A stretch of 30,311 nt of DNA, from positions 1-30,311 of the forward strand of contig DIEQ01000116.1 of the NCBI GenBank assembly GCA_002418705.1, in the 5' to 3' direction. Below the pieces are notes generated by a model, which searched no databases, was not told the DNA's origin, and saw only the letters and a program-made list of their open reading frames with translations. A program made the position numbers and the translations under genes. Numbering within the stretch: the stretch's first letter is position 1; each line of letters opens with the position of its first letter. Shown here piece after piece: positions 21,993 through 29,893 of the stretch. Source of the stretch: Mageeibacillus sp. UBA5770 (GTDB lineage: Bacteria; Bacillota_A; Clostridia; Saccharofermentanales; Saccharofermentanaceae).

Positions 21993-23345
21993 TTATAAAG
22001 ACTTACTTTTTATCAACAACGCAACGGTTTCTGTGTGCATGGTCTGCGGAAACATGTCAACCGGCTGGGCTTCGATGAACCCGTAGCCGCTTTCACAGAG
22101 GATCTTGATATCCCTGGCCATGGTAGACGGATTGCAGGAGACGTAGACGATGCGCGCCGGGGCGATTTCTGCCACAGTTTCCAGTAATTTGACATCGCAG
22201 CCGGTCCGCGGCGGATCCAGGATGACCACATCCGGCTTTATTCCCTGCTCCATGAGCTTCGGCAGCTCCGTTTCAGCCTTTCCGTGAATGAATTCCGCAT
22301 TGACGATGCCATTGATGATGGCGTTGCGCACGGCATCCAGCATCGCCATTTTTTCCGACTCGATGCCAATAACGCGCTTCGCTTTTCCGGCGCAATAAAG
22401 GCCAATGGAGCCGACGCCTGAATAGAGGTCGAACACGACTTCATTGCCCTGGAGACTGCCGTACTCGATGACCATGTTATAGAGCCGCTTCATCTGGACA
22501 GGATTGACCTGGTAGAAGGAAAGCGGTGAAATTTCAAATTTCAGTTTATCCAGGGTATCCACGATCCTGTCGCTCCCGTAGATCGTGATGCATTCGCTGC
22601 CCATAATGACAGGCGGGCGCTTCTTGTTCACATTGAGCACGATGCTCTTGACGCCCGGAACGCCCTTGACCATCATGCTGATGAGCTTGTCGCGATTAGG
22701 GATCTTGTTGCCGTTAATGACAAGGATGACCATGACTTCACCGGTGTTGACTGCTGTTTTAACTATCAGATGACGCAAAAGCCCTTCGCCGGTCTTTTCA
22801 TCATAAACAGTCAGCCTATCACTTATGATATAGCTGCGCAGCACATCGGCAGCCAGATCCGCTTCAGCGGTCTGGATGATGCAGTGGCCGCAGTCGACGA
22901 CCTCATGGCTTTTGACCTTGTAAAATCCGATGCCTGTCGATGAGATCGGGAATTGTGCCTTGTTCCGATAGCCGAATGGATTTTTCATTCCCATCGTATG
23001 CCTTACCTTCGGATCTTCGATCTTGCCTATGCGTGTCAGGGCATCCTTGACCATTTTCTGCTTGAGCTTGAGCTGGCTGTCGTAAGTCATGACCTGCAGC
23101 GCGCAGCCGCCGCACTGTCCGGCGTAGGAGCAGGGCGGCTCGATCCTGTCCTTGGACGGCTCCTTGACCTGCACCAGTACGCCGTGCGCGTAATTTTTCT
23201 TGAGCAGGCTGATCCTTATTTCCGCCAAATCTCCCGGGACCGTCCCGGGAACGAAAACGGCAATGCCCTCCGCTCTGCCGATCCCGTCTCCTTCGTGGCT
23301 CATGTCATCGATTTTGATATCATATGTCTTATGCAGTTCCAACAT
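21993..23345 (-). CDS. rlmD: 23S rRNA (uracil-5-)-methyltransferase RlmD/RumA type
   Basis: 450 aa, complete. It makes m5U in 23S rRNA with SAM (TrmA/RumA family); whether U1939 or U747 is the site cannot be read from sequence. The order is: TRAM domain (residues 1-60), 4Fe-4S cysteines C72, C78, C81 and C155, SAM motifs (VVFDLYSGVGSIGLY and VVILDPPRTGCD), the catalytic cysteine in IVYVSCNPSTMARD, and the C-terminal motif FPQTMHTETVALL, whose Glu is the general base in E. coli RumA. The HTETVALL-encoding 3' end is the source of the repeat family in the island. GC content is clearly higher than in the genes to its left. It lies 117 bp downstream of whiA. Confidence 0.93.
   Translation of the reverse strand: MLELHKTYDIKIDDMSHEGDGIGRAEGIAVFVPGTVPGDLAEIRISLLKKNYAHGVLVQVKEPSKDRIEPPCSYAGQCGGCALQVMTYDSQLKLKQKMVKDALTRIGKIEDPKVRHTMGMKNPFGYRNKAQFPISSTGIGFYKVKSHEVVDCGHCIIQTAEADLAADVLRSYIISDRLTVYDEKTGEGLLRHLIVKTAVNTGEVMVILVINGNKIPNRDKLISMMVKGVPGVKSIVLNVNKKRPPVIMGSECITIYGSDRIVDTLDKLKFEISPLSFYQVNPVQMKRLYNMVIEYGSLQGNEVVFDLYSGVGSIGLYCAGKAKRVIGIESEKMAMLDAVRNAIINGIVNAEFIHGKAETELPKLMEQGIKPDVVILDPPRTGCDVKLLETVAEIAPARIVYVSCNPSTMARDIKILCESGYGFIEAQPVDMFPQTMHTETVALLIKSKSL
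22013..22047 (-). repeat. rlmD-tail repeat, parental copy inside rlmD
   Basis: The functional 3' end of rlmD encodes MHTETVALLIK. Unlike the other copies it reads FPQTM before the HTE motif, where the cassette copies read SDQHST, so the cassettes form their own subfamily rather than being simple recent copies of this gene end. Confidence 0.85.
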
Positions 23346-23462
23346 GTTGTCTCCTTATCCGGCATAAAGCCGTTTCTATTTAGATACTGGCTCAGCGGCG
23401 CCGCCGCTTCCAATCTGATTTTTCAATGAATAATTATTTGGCCGCCGTGAAAGGTGCCGTAT

Positions 23463-24416
23463 TTATTCCCGGCCCTTTCTCAGGCGCTCGGCGATCTCCT
23501 CCAGCTTTTTCAGCCTGTGGTTGATGCCGGATTTGCCCACCGGAGGATCCAGCATGGCGCCGAGCTCCTGCAGGCTCGCTTCCGGTTCCTCGAGCCTCTT
23601 TTCGGCGGCCTCCCGCAGCTTGTCCGGCAAAAATGCCAGCCCTCTGACAGACTTGATATATTCGATGCTGTCCATCTGCCTGCCCGCCGCGTTGACTGTT
23701 TTATCCAGATTGGCCGTTTCGCAGTTGACAAGACGGTTTGTCCTGTTGCGTAATTCCTTGATGATGCGAATGTTCTCAAAATCCAGCAGCCGCCCATGGG
23801 CGCCGAGGATATTCAAAAAATCGACGATCTGCTCGCCTTCCTTGATATAGACGACATGGCTCTTCTTTCGCTCGACCGTTTTGGCATGCAGACCAAAGCT
23901 GTTGATCAGCCTTTTGATATCATGTGCGAGGATATCGCTGTTGCTGACGATTTCCAGATGATAGCCTTTTTCCGGATCGCTGAGCGAGCCCGATCCCATG
24001 AATACACCGCGCAGATAAGCCTTTTTGCAGCACTTCTTCTTGACGACGGCTTCAGGAACGCCCTCAACGATATAATTGCAGCCTTCCTTCACGCCCAGGA
24101 TGCCTGTCTCCCTGAGGATCTGCTCGGCATTCATCTCGGATGGAATGATCATTTCATAGAAATGGCCTTTCTTGAGTATTCTGGTCCGGCTGATGGTCAA
24201 GTCCGCGTGGATGCCGAAATAGCTTTTCAGCATTCGCAGGAACTTCCTGGCCGCGGCCGGATTCTCCGTGACCAGCTTGACATTCACGCGGCCGACGCCG
24301 GCCAGGCGGATCGTGCCGCACATGCGCATAAAGCCTGATATTTCCGCCAGCAGGCAGCACTTGCTCTCAGGCATCAGCTGCGCCAGCTCATTTTTCGTAT
24401 CTGCCGAAAACGTCAT
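23463..24416 (-). CDS. whiA: DNA-binding protein WhiA
   Basis: 317 aa from ATG 24416 (AAGGACGGTG upstream), the usual WhiA length; the open frame extends further upstream without a RBS. The N-terminal LAGLIDADG homing-endonuclease-like region (MTFSADTKNELAQL, KCCLLAEISGFMRMCGTI, KKAYLRGVFMGSGSLSDPE) and the C-terminal helix-turn-helix (LADKLREAAEKRLE-like, then EASLQELGAMLDPPVGKSGI) are both present. WhiA is a sporulation regulator in Streptomyces and affects division and chromosome segregation in Bacillus. In most Firmicutes it directly follows yvcK; here two genes lie between. Confidence 0.94.
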   Translation of the reverse strand: MTFSADTKNELAQLMPESKCCLLAEISGFMRMCGTIRLAGVGRVNVKLVTENPAAARKFLRMLKSYFGIHADLTISRTRILKKGHFYEMIIPSEMNAEQILRETGILGVKEGCNYIVEGVPEAVVKKKCCKKAYLRGVFMGSGSLSDPEKGYHLEIVSNSDILAHDIKRLINSFGLHAKTVERKKSHVVYIKEGEQIVDFLNILGAHGRLLDFENIRIIKELRNRTNRLVNCETANLDKTVNAAGRQMDSIEYIKSVRGLAFLPDKLREAAEKRLEEPEASLQELGAMLDPPVGKSGINHRLKKLEEIAERLRKGRE

Positions 24417-24539
24417 GAGACACCGTCCTTTTTCAGAATCATTTTTTGGTTGTTTGGTTTTTCTGGTGATTGTCCTTGCCGCTTGTCTATTGATCATTCG
24501 CAAAAATTGCCATTTCTCATGCGGCGCTTATGAAGCCCA

Positions 24540-24567
24540 AAAGACCTTACTTATCAGTAAGGTCTTT
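24540..24567 (-). terminator. Terminator overlapping the NUDIX gene end
   Basis: AAAGACCTTACT-TATC-AGTAAGGTCTTT is a perfect 12-bp stem that contains the NUDIX stop codon. On the minus strand it ends in TCTTTTGG. It probably lowers readthrough into whiA, which would then need its own promoter. Confidence 0.6.
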
Positions 24568-24972
24568 GGCATACTCTTTTTTTGCGAGTTCGATCATGCG
24601 CTTTTCGTCATTATAATGCGCCACCTCGGCGGCCCTGTCGATATGGATATATTTGGCCTCGACAAAGCCTTCCTCCCGTTGGGGTTTGCAATCCATGTTG
24701 CGTGCCTTCATCAGGAACCAGTGGACAGTCTTGACGGATCTTTCGCGTTCGGGACGATGGTGGTTCATCTGGTAACTGATCTCGCCCACATAACTGACGA
24801 TCTCGGCTTTGACGCCGCTCTCCTCGAGCACCTCGCGAAGAGCGGTCCTGCTGATTTCTTCATTGCCTTCGACCCGGCCTTTCGGAAGGACCCAGTCGCC
24901 ATTATACTTCCTTAAAAGAAGTATGGCATTCCCCACTATGACGATACCGCCTGCGCTTGTTTCCGTTCTCAT
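24547..24972 (-). CDS. NUDIX hydrolase
   Basis: 141 aa from ATG 24972 (CTGGAG seven bases upstream); an upstream ATG at 25023 is less likely. The NUDIX box GX5EX7REUXEEXGU is complete: GRVEGNEEISRTALREVLEE followed by SGV. The start region RTETSAGGIVIVG and the LLRKYNGDWVLPKG segment are typical of small house-cleaning pyrophosphatases acting on nucleoside diphosphates linked to another group (for example oxidised nucleotides or dinucleoside polyphosphates). Substrate not predictable. It sits between kce and whiA, an unusual position. Gene end overlaps a terminator hairpin. Confidence 0.9.
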   Translation of the reverse strand: MRTETSAGGIVIVGNAILLLRKYNGDWVLPKGRVEGNEEISRTALREVLEESGVKAEIVSYVGEISYQMNHHRPERERSVKTVHWFLMKARNMDCKPQREEGFVEAKYIHIDRAAEVAHYNDEKRMIELAKKEYAKDLTDK

Positions 24973-25062
24973 AAAAAACTCCAGTTGATTTTGGCCGATT
25001 ATGTCGTTTATTGTAACATACAAAATGCGAATTGTCCTGTTAATGTCTCAGAATGTTACGGC

Positions 25063-25884
25063 CTATTTCTTCATGCCAAGGATCCTTCTGGCTTCATCCG
25101 GCGTCGCGATCTCCCTGCCGAGGATCTTGGCTATACTGGCGGCCTTGGCGACCAATTCTCCGTTGTTCTTCGCCAGAACGCCCTTTTCGAGATATAGGTT
25201 GTCCTCGAAGCCGACTCTGACATGGCCGCCCATAATAATCGCGCCCGCCGCGATATCAAAGGCGCTTCTGCCGATACCGGCCGCCGTCCACGTCGATCCG
25301 GGCGGAATGCTGCCGACCATGAACACAAGATCCCTGAGCGTTGCCGTCATCTGGACACCCAGCACGAAATCGAAGTGAAGCGGTTCGACAAGCAAGCCTT
25401 TTCGATGGATCTTCAGAGCAATGTCGATCATGCCTTTGTCGAAGACCTCCAATTCCGGTTTGATGCCTCTTTCTTTCATGATTTTTGCGAAATTCATGAT
25501 GGTGTTGTCTGTATTGACAAAGATTTCGTCTCCTCCGAAATTAAGTGTCCCGCAATCCAAGGTCGCAAATTCCGGTGTCGGGACCACTTCTGTCGACTGG
25601 AGCCTCTCCAGGTCCGTCATGCCGACGGCGCCGCCGGTGGAAGGCTGGATGATGACATCCGGGCACTCTTGCCTGATGGCGTCTATCGCGACCTGGAACC
25701 GGTCCTTGCTTTGGGTAGGAGTTCCGTCATCCTCCCTGACATGCAGATGGATGATGGAGGCGCCGGCCTCGTAAGCCGTTTTGGCTTCCCTGACAGTCTC
25801 CGCGATCGTGTACGGCACTGCCGGATTGTGTTCCTTGGTGACTTCCGCGCCGCAAATAGCAGCTGTTATGATCAATTTTTCCAT
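25063..25884 (-). CDS. kce: 3-keto-5-aminohexanoate cleavage enzyme (BKACE family)
   Basis: 273 aa, family length. The N-terminal KLIITAAICGAEVTKEHNP and the zinc ligands in IIHLHVREDDGTPTQSKDRF are very close to Kce, which condenses or cleaves 3-keto-5-aminohexanoate with acetyl-CoA in lysine fermentation; TLDCGTLNFGGDEIFVN and GHVRVGFEDNLYL are further family marks. The other lysine-fermentation genes (kamA, kamDE, kdd, kal) are not in this window, so another beta-keto acid could be the substrate. RBS AAGGGAG. It starts 45 bp after yvcK, inside the murB-rapZ-yvcK-whiA cluster, where it does not normally occur. Confidence 0.82.
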   Translation of the reverse strand: MEKLIITAAICGAEVTKEHNPAVPYTIAETVREAKTAYEAGASIIHLHVREDDGTPTQSKDRFQVAIDAIRQECPDVIIQPSTGGAVGMTDLERLQSTEVVPTPEFATLDCGTLNFGGDEIFVNTDNTIMNFAKIMKERGIKPELEVFDKGMIDIALKIHRKGLLVEPLHFDFVLGVQMTATLRDLVFMVGSIPPGSTWTAAGIGRSAFDIAAGAIIMGGHVRVGFEDNLYLEKGVLAKNNGELVAKAASIAKILGREIATPDEARRILGMKK

Positions 25885-25929
25885 ATCGAATATCTCCCTT
25901 CGATCCTTATGATAATACGATGCTTGCAG

Positions 25930-26943
25930 TTATCGCTGTGCCAGCTTCTGCAATATCTCCGCGATCCGGGCCGCGTCGTGGCGGATGTAGCCCGCCCGGA
26001 CCTCCGCGAAATCGCCTTCTATGGCAACGATGCCTTTGGCCGCCAGCCTGATGCGGTCTTCTTCCCGCGGAATAAGCTGTTCGGCGCCATCCTGCCTGTA
26101 ACGGTCGATGAACACCGGAGCGGCACGCTCGCCGTTGACAAGCACATAATCGATGATGTCCCTGCCTATATACTCATTCACCTTTTCCACGTGGTCGTAG
26201 ACGGTGTAGGCATCCGTTTCGCCGGGCTGGGTCATGACATTGCAGATCATGGCTTTTATCCCCTTGGCGCTGATGATGGCATCCACGATGCCGTCCACGA
26301 GAAAATTGACGATGATACTGCTGTAAAGGCTTCCGGGCCCCATCACAATGATATCGGCCTGACGGATCGCCTCGATCGCGCCCTGCTCCGCCGCCGGTTT
26401 TTCCGGCTTCAGAAAGACGCGCCTGATCGGACTTCCCGCTGCGATCACTGCCGGTTGGATCTTGGATTCGCCGCAAATAATCCGTCCGTCCATCAGCTCT
26501 GCGCAGAGATGGATATCTTCTCCTGTGACGGGAATGACTCTCCCCTTCACTCTTAATATATCATGGGTCTTCGCAACAGCGTCCTCAAAATTACCGTAAA
26601 TGCCGTTCAAGGCCGCAATCATGAGGTTGCCGAAGTTCTGCCCCGCTAATATCCCTTCTGTAAACCGGTACCGAAGCACCTGCTGCATATCGCCCTCTTC
26701 ATCGGCCAAAGCAAGGATGCAGCTCCTGATATCTCCGGGCGGCAGCATGCCCAGGTCTTCCCTCAGCATGCCGGAGCCGCCTCCGTCATCGGCCACCGTC
26801 ACGATGGCCGTCAGGTTCTCTGTCACTTTCTTGATTCCCCGAAGAATGACCGAAAGCCCTGTTCCGCCGCCGATAACCACTATTTTAGGTCCGGTCCCGG
26901 TATTGATCCTGTATTTCAGATCGTTATCCCTGTCATTGTTCAT
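25930..26943 (-). CDS. yvcK: Gluconeogenesis factor YvcK/GlmR
   Basis: 337 aa from ATG 26943; the frame is open upstream but a GAAGAG-type RBS fits this ATG. CofD-like fold: KIVVIGGGTGLSVILRGIKK, TVADDGGGSGMLREDLGMLP, PGDIRSCILALAD and MGPGSLYSSIIVNFLVDGI. YvcK (GlmR) binds UDP-GlcNAc and directs carbon to cell-wall synthesis; it is needed for growth on gluconeogenic carbon sources and for cell shape. Its neighbours RapZ and MurB act in the same amino-sugar and peptidoglycan area. Cytosolic. It begins about 100 bp after rapZ, probably in the same operon. Confidence 0.94.
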   Translation of the reverse strand: MNNDRDNDLKYRINTGTGPKIVVIGGGTGLSVILRGIKKVTENLTAIVTVADDGGGSGMLREDLGMLPPGDIRSCILALADEEGDMQQVLRYRFTEGILAGQNFGNLMIAALNGIYGNFEDAVAKTHDILRVKGRVIPVTGEDIHLCAELMDGRIICGESKIQPAVIAAGSPIRRVFLKPEKPAAEQGAIEAIRQADIIVMGPGSLYSSIIVNFLVDGIVDAIISAKGIKAMICNVMTQPGETDAYTVYDHVEKVNEYIGRDIIDYVLVNGERAAPVFIDRYRQDGAEQLIPREEDRIRLAAKGIVAIEGDFAEVRAGYIRHDAARIAEILQKLAQR

Positions 26944-27040
26944 AATTAATTCTCTTCTCATGTACTGACGGTCACAATTTTTATCCTTCTCACGATGTCT
27001 GCAGGCAAAACTCGGCAAGGTTCGCGAAACCTCCCGCCCT

Positions 27041-27889
27041 CTAAAGATCCCGATGGACCTTCAATACCCTGATGCCTTTCTTCTCAAGCCGCTCCGCCAT
27101 CGTGTTGGCGGTCACGACGGATCTGTGCTGGCCGCCTGTGCAGCCAAAAGCAATGATCAGATGGGATTTGCCTTCGCGCATATATAACGGCAGCAGGTAT
27201 TCCGTCATTCGTTCGACCATATCCAAAAACACAAGGGTCTCGGGAAATTTCATGACGTACTCCGTGACCTTCTTGCTGTTGCCTGTCAGTTTTTTCATAC
27301 CGGCCAGATAATAAGGATTGGGCAGAAACCGGACGTCGAACACGAGATCCGCGTCGAGCGGCATCCCGTGCTTATAGCCGAACGACTCGACTGTGACCGT
27401 GACCGTGTCCGTATCCTTGCCTGAAAGCAGCAGGCTGCTGATCTCGGCTTTAAGATTCGCCGCCTTCATGTTCGAAGTATCTATGATAAAGTCCGCGATG
27501 GCTCTGATATCCGCGAGTTTTTCCCTTTCGCGTTTGATGCCCTCAAGGATGCTGCCCTTGCCGCTCAGGGGATGTGACCTTCTCGTCTCCTTGAAACGCC
27601 TGATCAATACCTCGTCGGACGCTTCAAGAAATAAAACCTTGAAGTGCTTCTCGGCCTTGATCAGCTCCGTCAGGCTTTCCTTCAGATCGTCAAAAAATTC
27701 CCCGCCTCTGATATCCACCACAAATGCGGCCTTCTCGACGGCGATCCTGTCCTGAACACTGAGGTTGATAAAATCCTTGATCAAAGCAGGCGGCATATTG
27801 TCGATGCAATAATATCCCATGTCCTCCATGCAGTCGACCGCTTGGCTCTTTCCGGCTCCCGAGAGTCCTGTGACGATCATGACATCCAT
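27041..27889 (-). CDS. rapZ: RNase adapter / nucleotide-binding protein RapZ (YvcJ)
   Basis: 282 aa from ATG 27889, seven bases after GGAGGA; the ATG at 27895 is too near the RBS. P-loop GLSGAGKSQAVD (about residues 8-19), the FLEASDEVLIRRFKETRRSHPL stretch, and the C-terminal half ending IAFGCTGGQHRSVVTAN are hallmarks. In Enterobacteria RapZ senses glucosamine-6-phosphate and controls GlmS via small RNAs; the Firmicutes orthologue YvcJ hydrolyses GTP. It follows the PHP gene by two bases, and the yvcK gene comes next: the conserved order. Confidence 0.95.
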   Translation of the reverse strand: MDVMIVTGLSGAGKSQAVDCMEDMGYYCIDNMPPALIKDFINLSVQDRIAVEKAAFVVDIRGGEFFDDLKESLTELIKAEKHFKVLFLEASDEVLIRRFKETRRSHPLSGKGSILEGIKREREKLADIRAIADFIIDTSNMKAANLKAEISSLLLSGKDTDTVTVTVESFGYKHGMPLDADLVFDVRFLPNPYYLAGMKKLTGNSKKVTEYVMKFPETLVFLDMVERMTEYLLPLYMREGKSHLIIAFGCTGGQHRSVVTANTMAERLEKKGIRVLKVHRDL

Positions 27890-27891
27890 TT

Positions 27892-28662
27892 TCATTCCTC
27901 CAAATTGACAATCCGGCCGAGGTCGAGGCCGGCGTCCTTCGCATTCTGAAGCGCCCGTCTGAAATGGCCGACTCTCTCGGGCGTATGGGCGTCACTGCTG
28001 ATAACGAATCTCACGTCTGTCGCGGCGGCCGCCTTGATGCCTTCGACGGATAGAAACCCATGGCCGTCGTTGATCTCCATGAGAGTGCCCCGTTCGGCGC
28101 AGGCTTTTGCGATCTCTTCGATATAGACATCCGCTTTAGCGCCCGGATGGGTCAGGATCATTATCGTGTTTCTTTTAATGGCTTTAATGGCCAGCTCCGT
28201 ATTGACAGTCTTGATGTCCTTCGATCCTTCGGCATAAACTTCATTGCGGCTGTTTCCCGCTCCGGCTGAATGCTTCAGCTCCCACAGCAGATTTGCGCAG
28301 TGGATCCCTGCAGCGTGAAAAGGCCTTCGTCCGAACACGCCGTAATGATACCCCGCATTGATATAGTCGAACAGCTTTTCCTCTTCCGGAGTGATGTCGA
28401 GCAGGCCTGAATCGTCTATGATATTCGCTTCGACCCCCAGCAGGATTCGGATTTGGGGATATATCCGCTGCAGCCGGTCCGTCTCGGCCCGCATGACCGG
28501 AAAGTCGGAATGCTTGACGCCAAAAGACACGTGTCCTGGGCCGTGGTCGGATATTCCTATCGTTTCAAGGCCGGCAGCGATGGCGGCCTTGACATTGTCC
28601 TCGATGGCACCCTTTCCGTGGGAGAACACTGTGTGCGTATGAAGGTCATATTTCAGTTTCAT
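27892..28662 (-). CDS. PHP-domain phosphoesterase/hydrolase
   Basis: 256 aa. PHP signature motifs: DLHTHTVFSHGKG near the start, ISDHGPGH, EANIID, LTHPGAK and SSDAHTPERVGHF close to the C-terminus, giving the usual trinuclear metal site. YcdX/PolX-like phosphatases are the nearest characterised relatives; the substrate is unknown. Start ATG overlaps the murB stop by four bases (ATGA), and rapZ starts two bases after its end, so translation of murB, PHP and rapZ is coupled. A PHP gene between murB and rapZ is a recurring arrangement in Clostridia. Confidence 0.9.
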   Translation of the reverse strand: MKLKYDLHTHTVFSHGKGAIEDNVKAAIAAGLETIGISDHGPGHVSFGVKHSDFPVMRAETDRLQRIYPQIRILLGVEANIIDDSGLLDITPEEEKLFDYINAGYHYGVFGRRPFHAAGIHCANLLWELKHSAGAGNSRNEVYAEGSKDIKTVNTELAIKAIKRNTIMILTHPGAKADVYIEEIAKACAERGTLMEINDGHGFLSVEGIKAAAATDVRFVISSDAHTPERVGHFRRALQNAKDAGLDLGRIVNLEE

Positions 28663-29585
28663 AGCCGTTCCGTCCTTTTGCCGATCACCTTGACCTCTTC
28701 CTGAAGCCTGATGCCAGAACTGTCGTACACCGTCAGCTTGACCAATTCGATCAGTTTTAATATATCATCCGCAGTCGCGTTTTTTTCATTGATAATGAAT
28801 CCAGCATGCATGGGCGAAATTCTGGCCCCTCCCAGCGCGAGTCCCTTCAGTCCGGCGTCCTCGATCAGCCTGCCGGCGAAATGCCCTTCCGGCCTTTTGA
28901 ATACGCTGCCGGCGCTTGGCCATTGGACCGGCTGCTTTTCATTCCGGAGCCTGTTGTATTGCCGCATCCTGCTTTTTATCCCATCGATTCCATCCCTTTT
29001 AAGCCCGAACACCGCAGACAGGACGATCAGTGGCTGCTCCTGGCAGACGCTGTGCCTGTAGGACAGCACCAGCTCCTCTTTTCCGTATTTCCTGATGCCG
29101 TTCCTGATATCCAGGCAGACGATCTCTTCCAGAATGTCACCCAGTTCCCCTCCATAGGCTCCGGCATTCATCGCGACACCCCCGCCAACGCTTCCCGGGA
29201 TGCCCGAAGCGAATTCCATACCTGCAAGCCCCTGATCCGCCGCATACTTTGCAACCGATGACAACAGCGCTCCGGCGCCTGCGAAGATGCAGTCTCCCCG
29301 GACCGACACGCCGGCCATCCTATCTCCTATTTTAATGATAAGGCCATCATAGCCTTCATCCGTAACGATCAGATTGGTTCCGTTTCCAATGATATAATAA
29401 TCGACGCCGGCCGTCCGGCACGCATCGATGGTCCGCGAAAGCTCTTCTGCGCAGCCTGGCTGCACCATGATGGCCGCCGGCCCTCCGGCCTTGAAAGACG
29501 TATGAAGACTCATCGGGACATTTTCAGCAATGTCTCCTGATTTATAAATTAAAGCCAGTCCGGCCATGATCCGCTCTTTATCCAA
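28659..29585 (-). CDS. murB: UDP-N-acetylenolpyruvoylglucosamine reductase
   Basis: 308 aa with a TTG start behind GGGAGG. MurB reduces UDP-GlcNAc-enolpyruvate to UDP-MurNAc with NADPH and FAD in peptidoglycan precursor synthesis. Motifs: TSFKAGGPAAIMVQP and YYIIGNGTNLIVTD for FAD binding, ASGIPGSVGGGVAMNAGAYG, the catalytic serine in SAGSVFKRPEG, and a C-terminal NEKNATADDILKLIELV region. The SAGSVFKRP form places it in the type II (Gram-positive) class. A consensus promoter lies 78 bp upstream. First gene of the minus-strand operon. Confidence 0.95.
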   Translation of the reverse strand: MDKERIMAGLALIYKSGDIAENVPMSLHTSFKAGGPAAIMVQPGCAEELSRTIDACRTAGVDYYIIGNGTNLIVTDEGYDGLIIKIGDRMAGVSVRGDCIFAGAGALLSSVAKYAADQGLAGMEFASGIPGSVGGGVAMNAGAYGGELGDILEEIVCLDIRNGIRKYGKEELVLSYRHSVCQEQPLIVLSAVFGLKRDGIDGIKSRMRQYNRLRNEKQPVQWPSAGSVFKRPEGHFAGRLIEDAGLKGLALGGARISPMHAGFIINEKNATADDILKLIELVKLTVYDSSGIRLQEEVKVIGKRTERL

Positions 29586-29662
29586 TGATCCTCCCGTTGC
29601 CGCGCCTGCTTAGCCTCCGCGTCCGGCCATGCGGCACCCTGCCGTGAATTTTATTACTATTT

Positions 29663-29691
29663 ATTATATCCGTTTTCGCAGGTAATTTCAA
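29663..29691 (-). promoter_or_regulatory. Promoter of the murB operon
   Basis: On the minus strand TTGAAA (29691-29686), a 17-bp spacer and TATAAT (29668-29663): a consensus sigma-A promoter that drives murB, PHP and rapZ and probably yvcK. The region 29586-29893 (about 308 bp) carries this promoter, the argG promoter and possible ARG boxes, and nothing else I can name. Confidence 0.75.
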
Positions 29692-29749
29692 CGTGCTATA
29701 TTCGGCTTCCGAACGGCTGTCGCAGCATAGGCAGAATAAATTCCGGTAA

Positions 29750-29787
29750 TTTGCATAATTATTAATATCAATGCATATTTATCGGAT
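29750..29787. promoter_or_regulatory. Candidate tandem ARG boxes (ArgR/AhrC sites)
   Basis: TTTGCATAATTATTAATA (29750-29767) matches the ARG-box consensus WNTGAATWWWWATTCANW at about 16 of 18 positions, and AATGCATATTTATCGGAT (29770-29787) is a weaker second box two bases away. They end just before the argG -35, a position suited to arginine-dependent control of argG. Confidence 0.45.
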
Positions 29788-29793
29788 TCTCTG

Positions 29794-29822
29794 TTGTAAT
29801 CGCCTTGCGGGTATGTTATACT
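29794..29822 (+). promoter_or_regulatory. Promoter of argG
   Basis: TTGTAA (29794-29799), a 17-bp spacer and TATACT (29817-29822), about 70 bp upstream of the argG start codon. Confidence 0.7.
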
Positions 29823-29893
29823 GTCATCCATAAAGATTTTGTCAATAACGGTTCCAGGCTTATGGAAGCGTGCAAAATAGGAGGGATTTTACA

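Larger units (their letters stand above)
21817..22047. repeat. Long direct repeat, copy 2 (at rlmD 3' end)
   Basis: Contains the 3' end of rlmD, its terminator and the upstream region of RhuM-Fic copy 2. It matches 11184-11422, with one difference in the first 80 or so bases (21817 side) and more near the rlmD end. See the copy at 11184 for interpretation. Confidence 0.88.

Noticed and set aside
4616..22047. CRISPR array formed by the repeats
   Set aside because: Copies are 0.6-6 kb apart, contain a coding motif and flank genes; there are no short regular spacers and no cas genes.
25222..26556. 444-codon plus-strand open frame
   Set aside because: It is antisense to kce and yvcK, which have clear family motifs, start sites and operon context. 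Long antisense frames are expected in GC-rich coding DNA.
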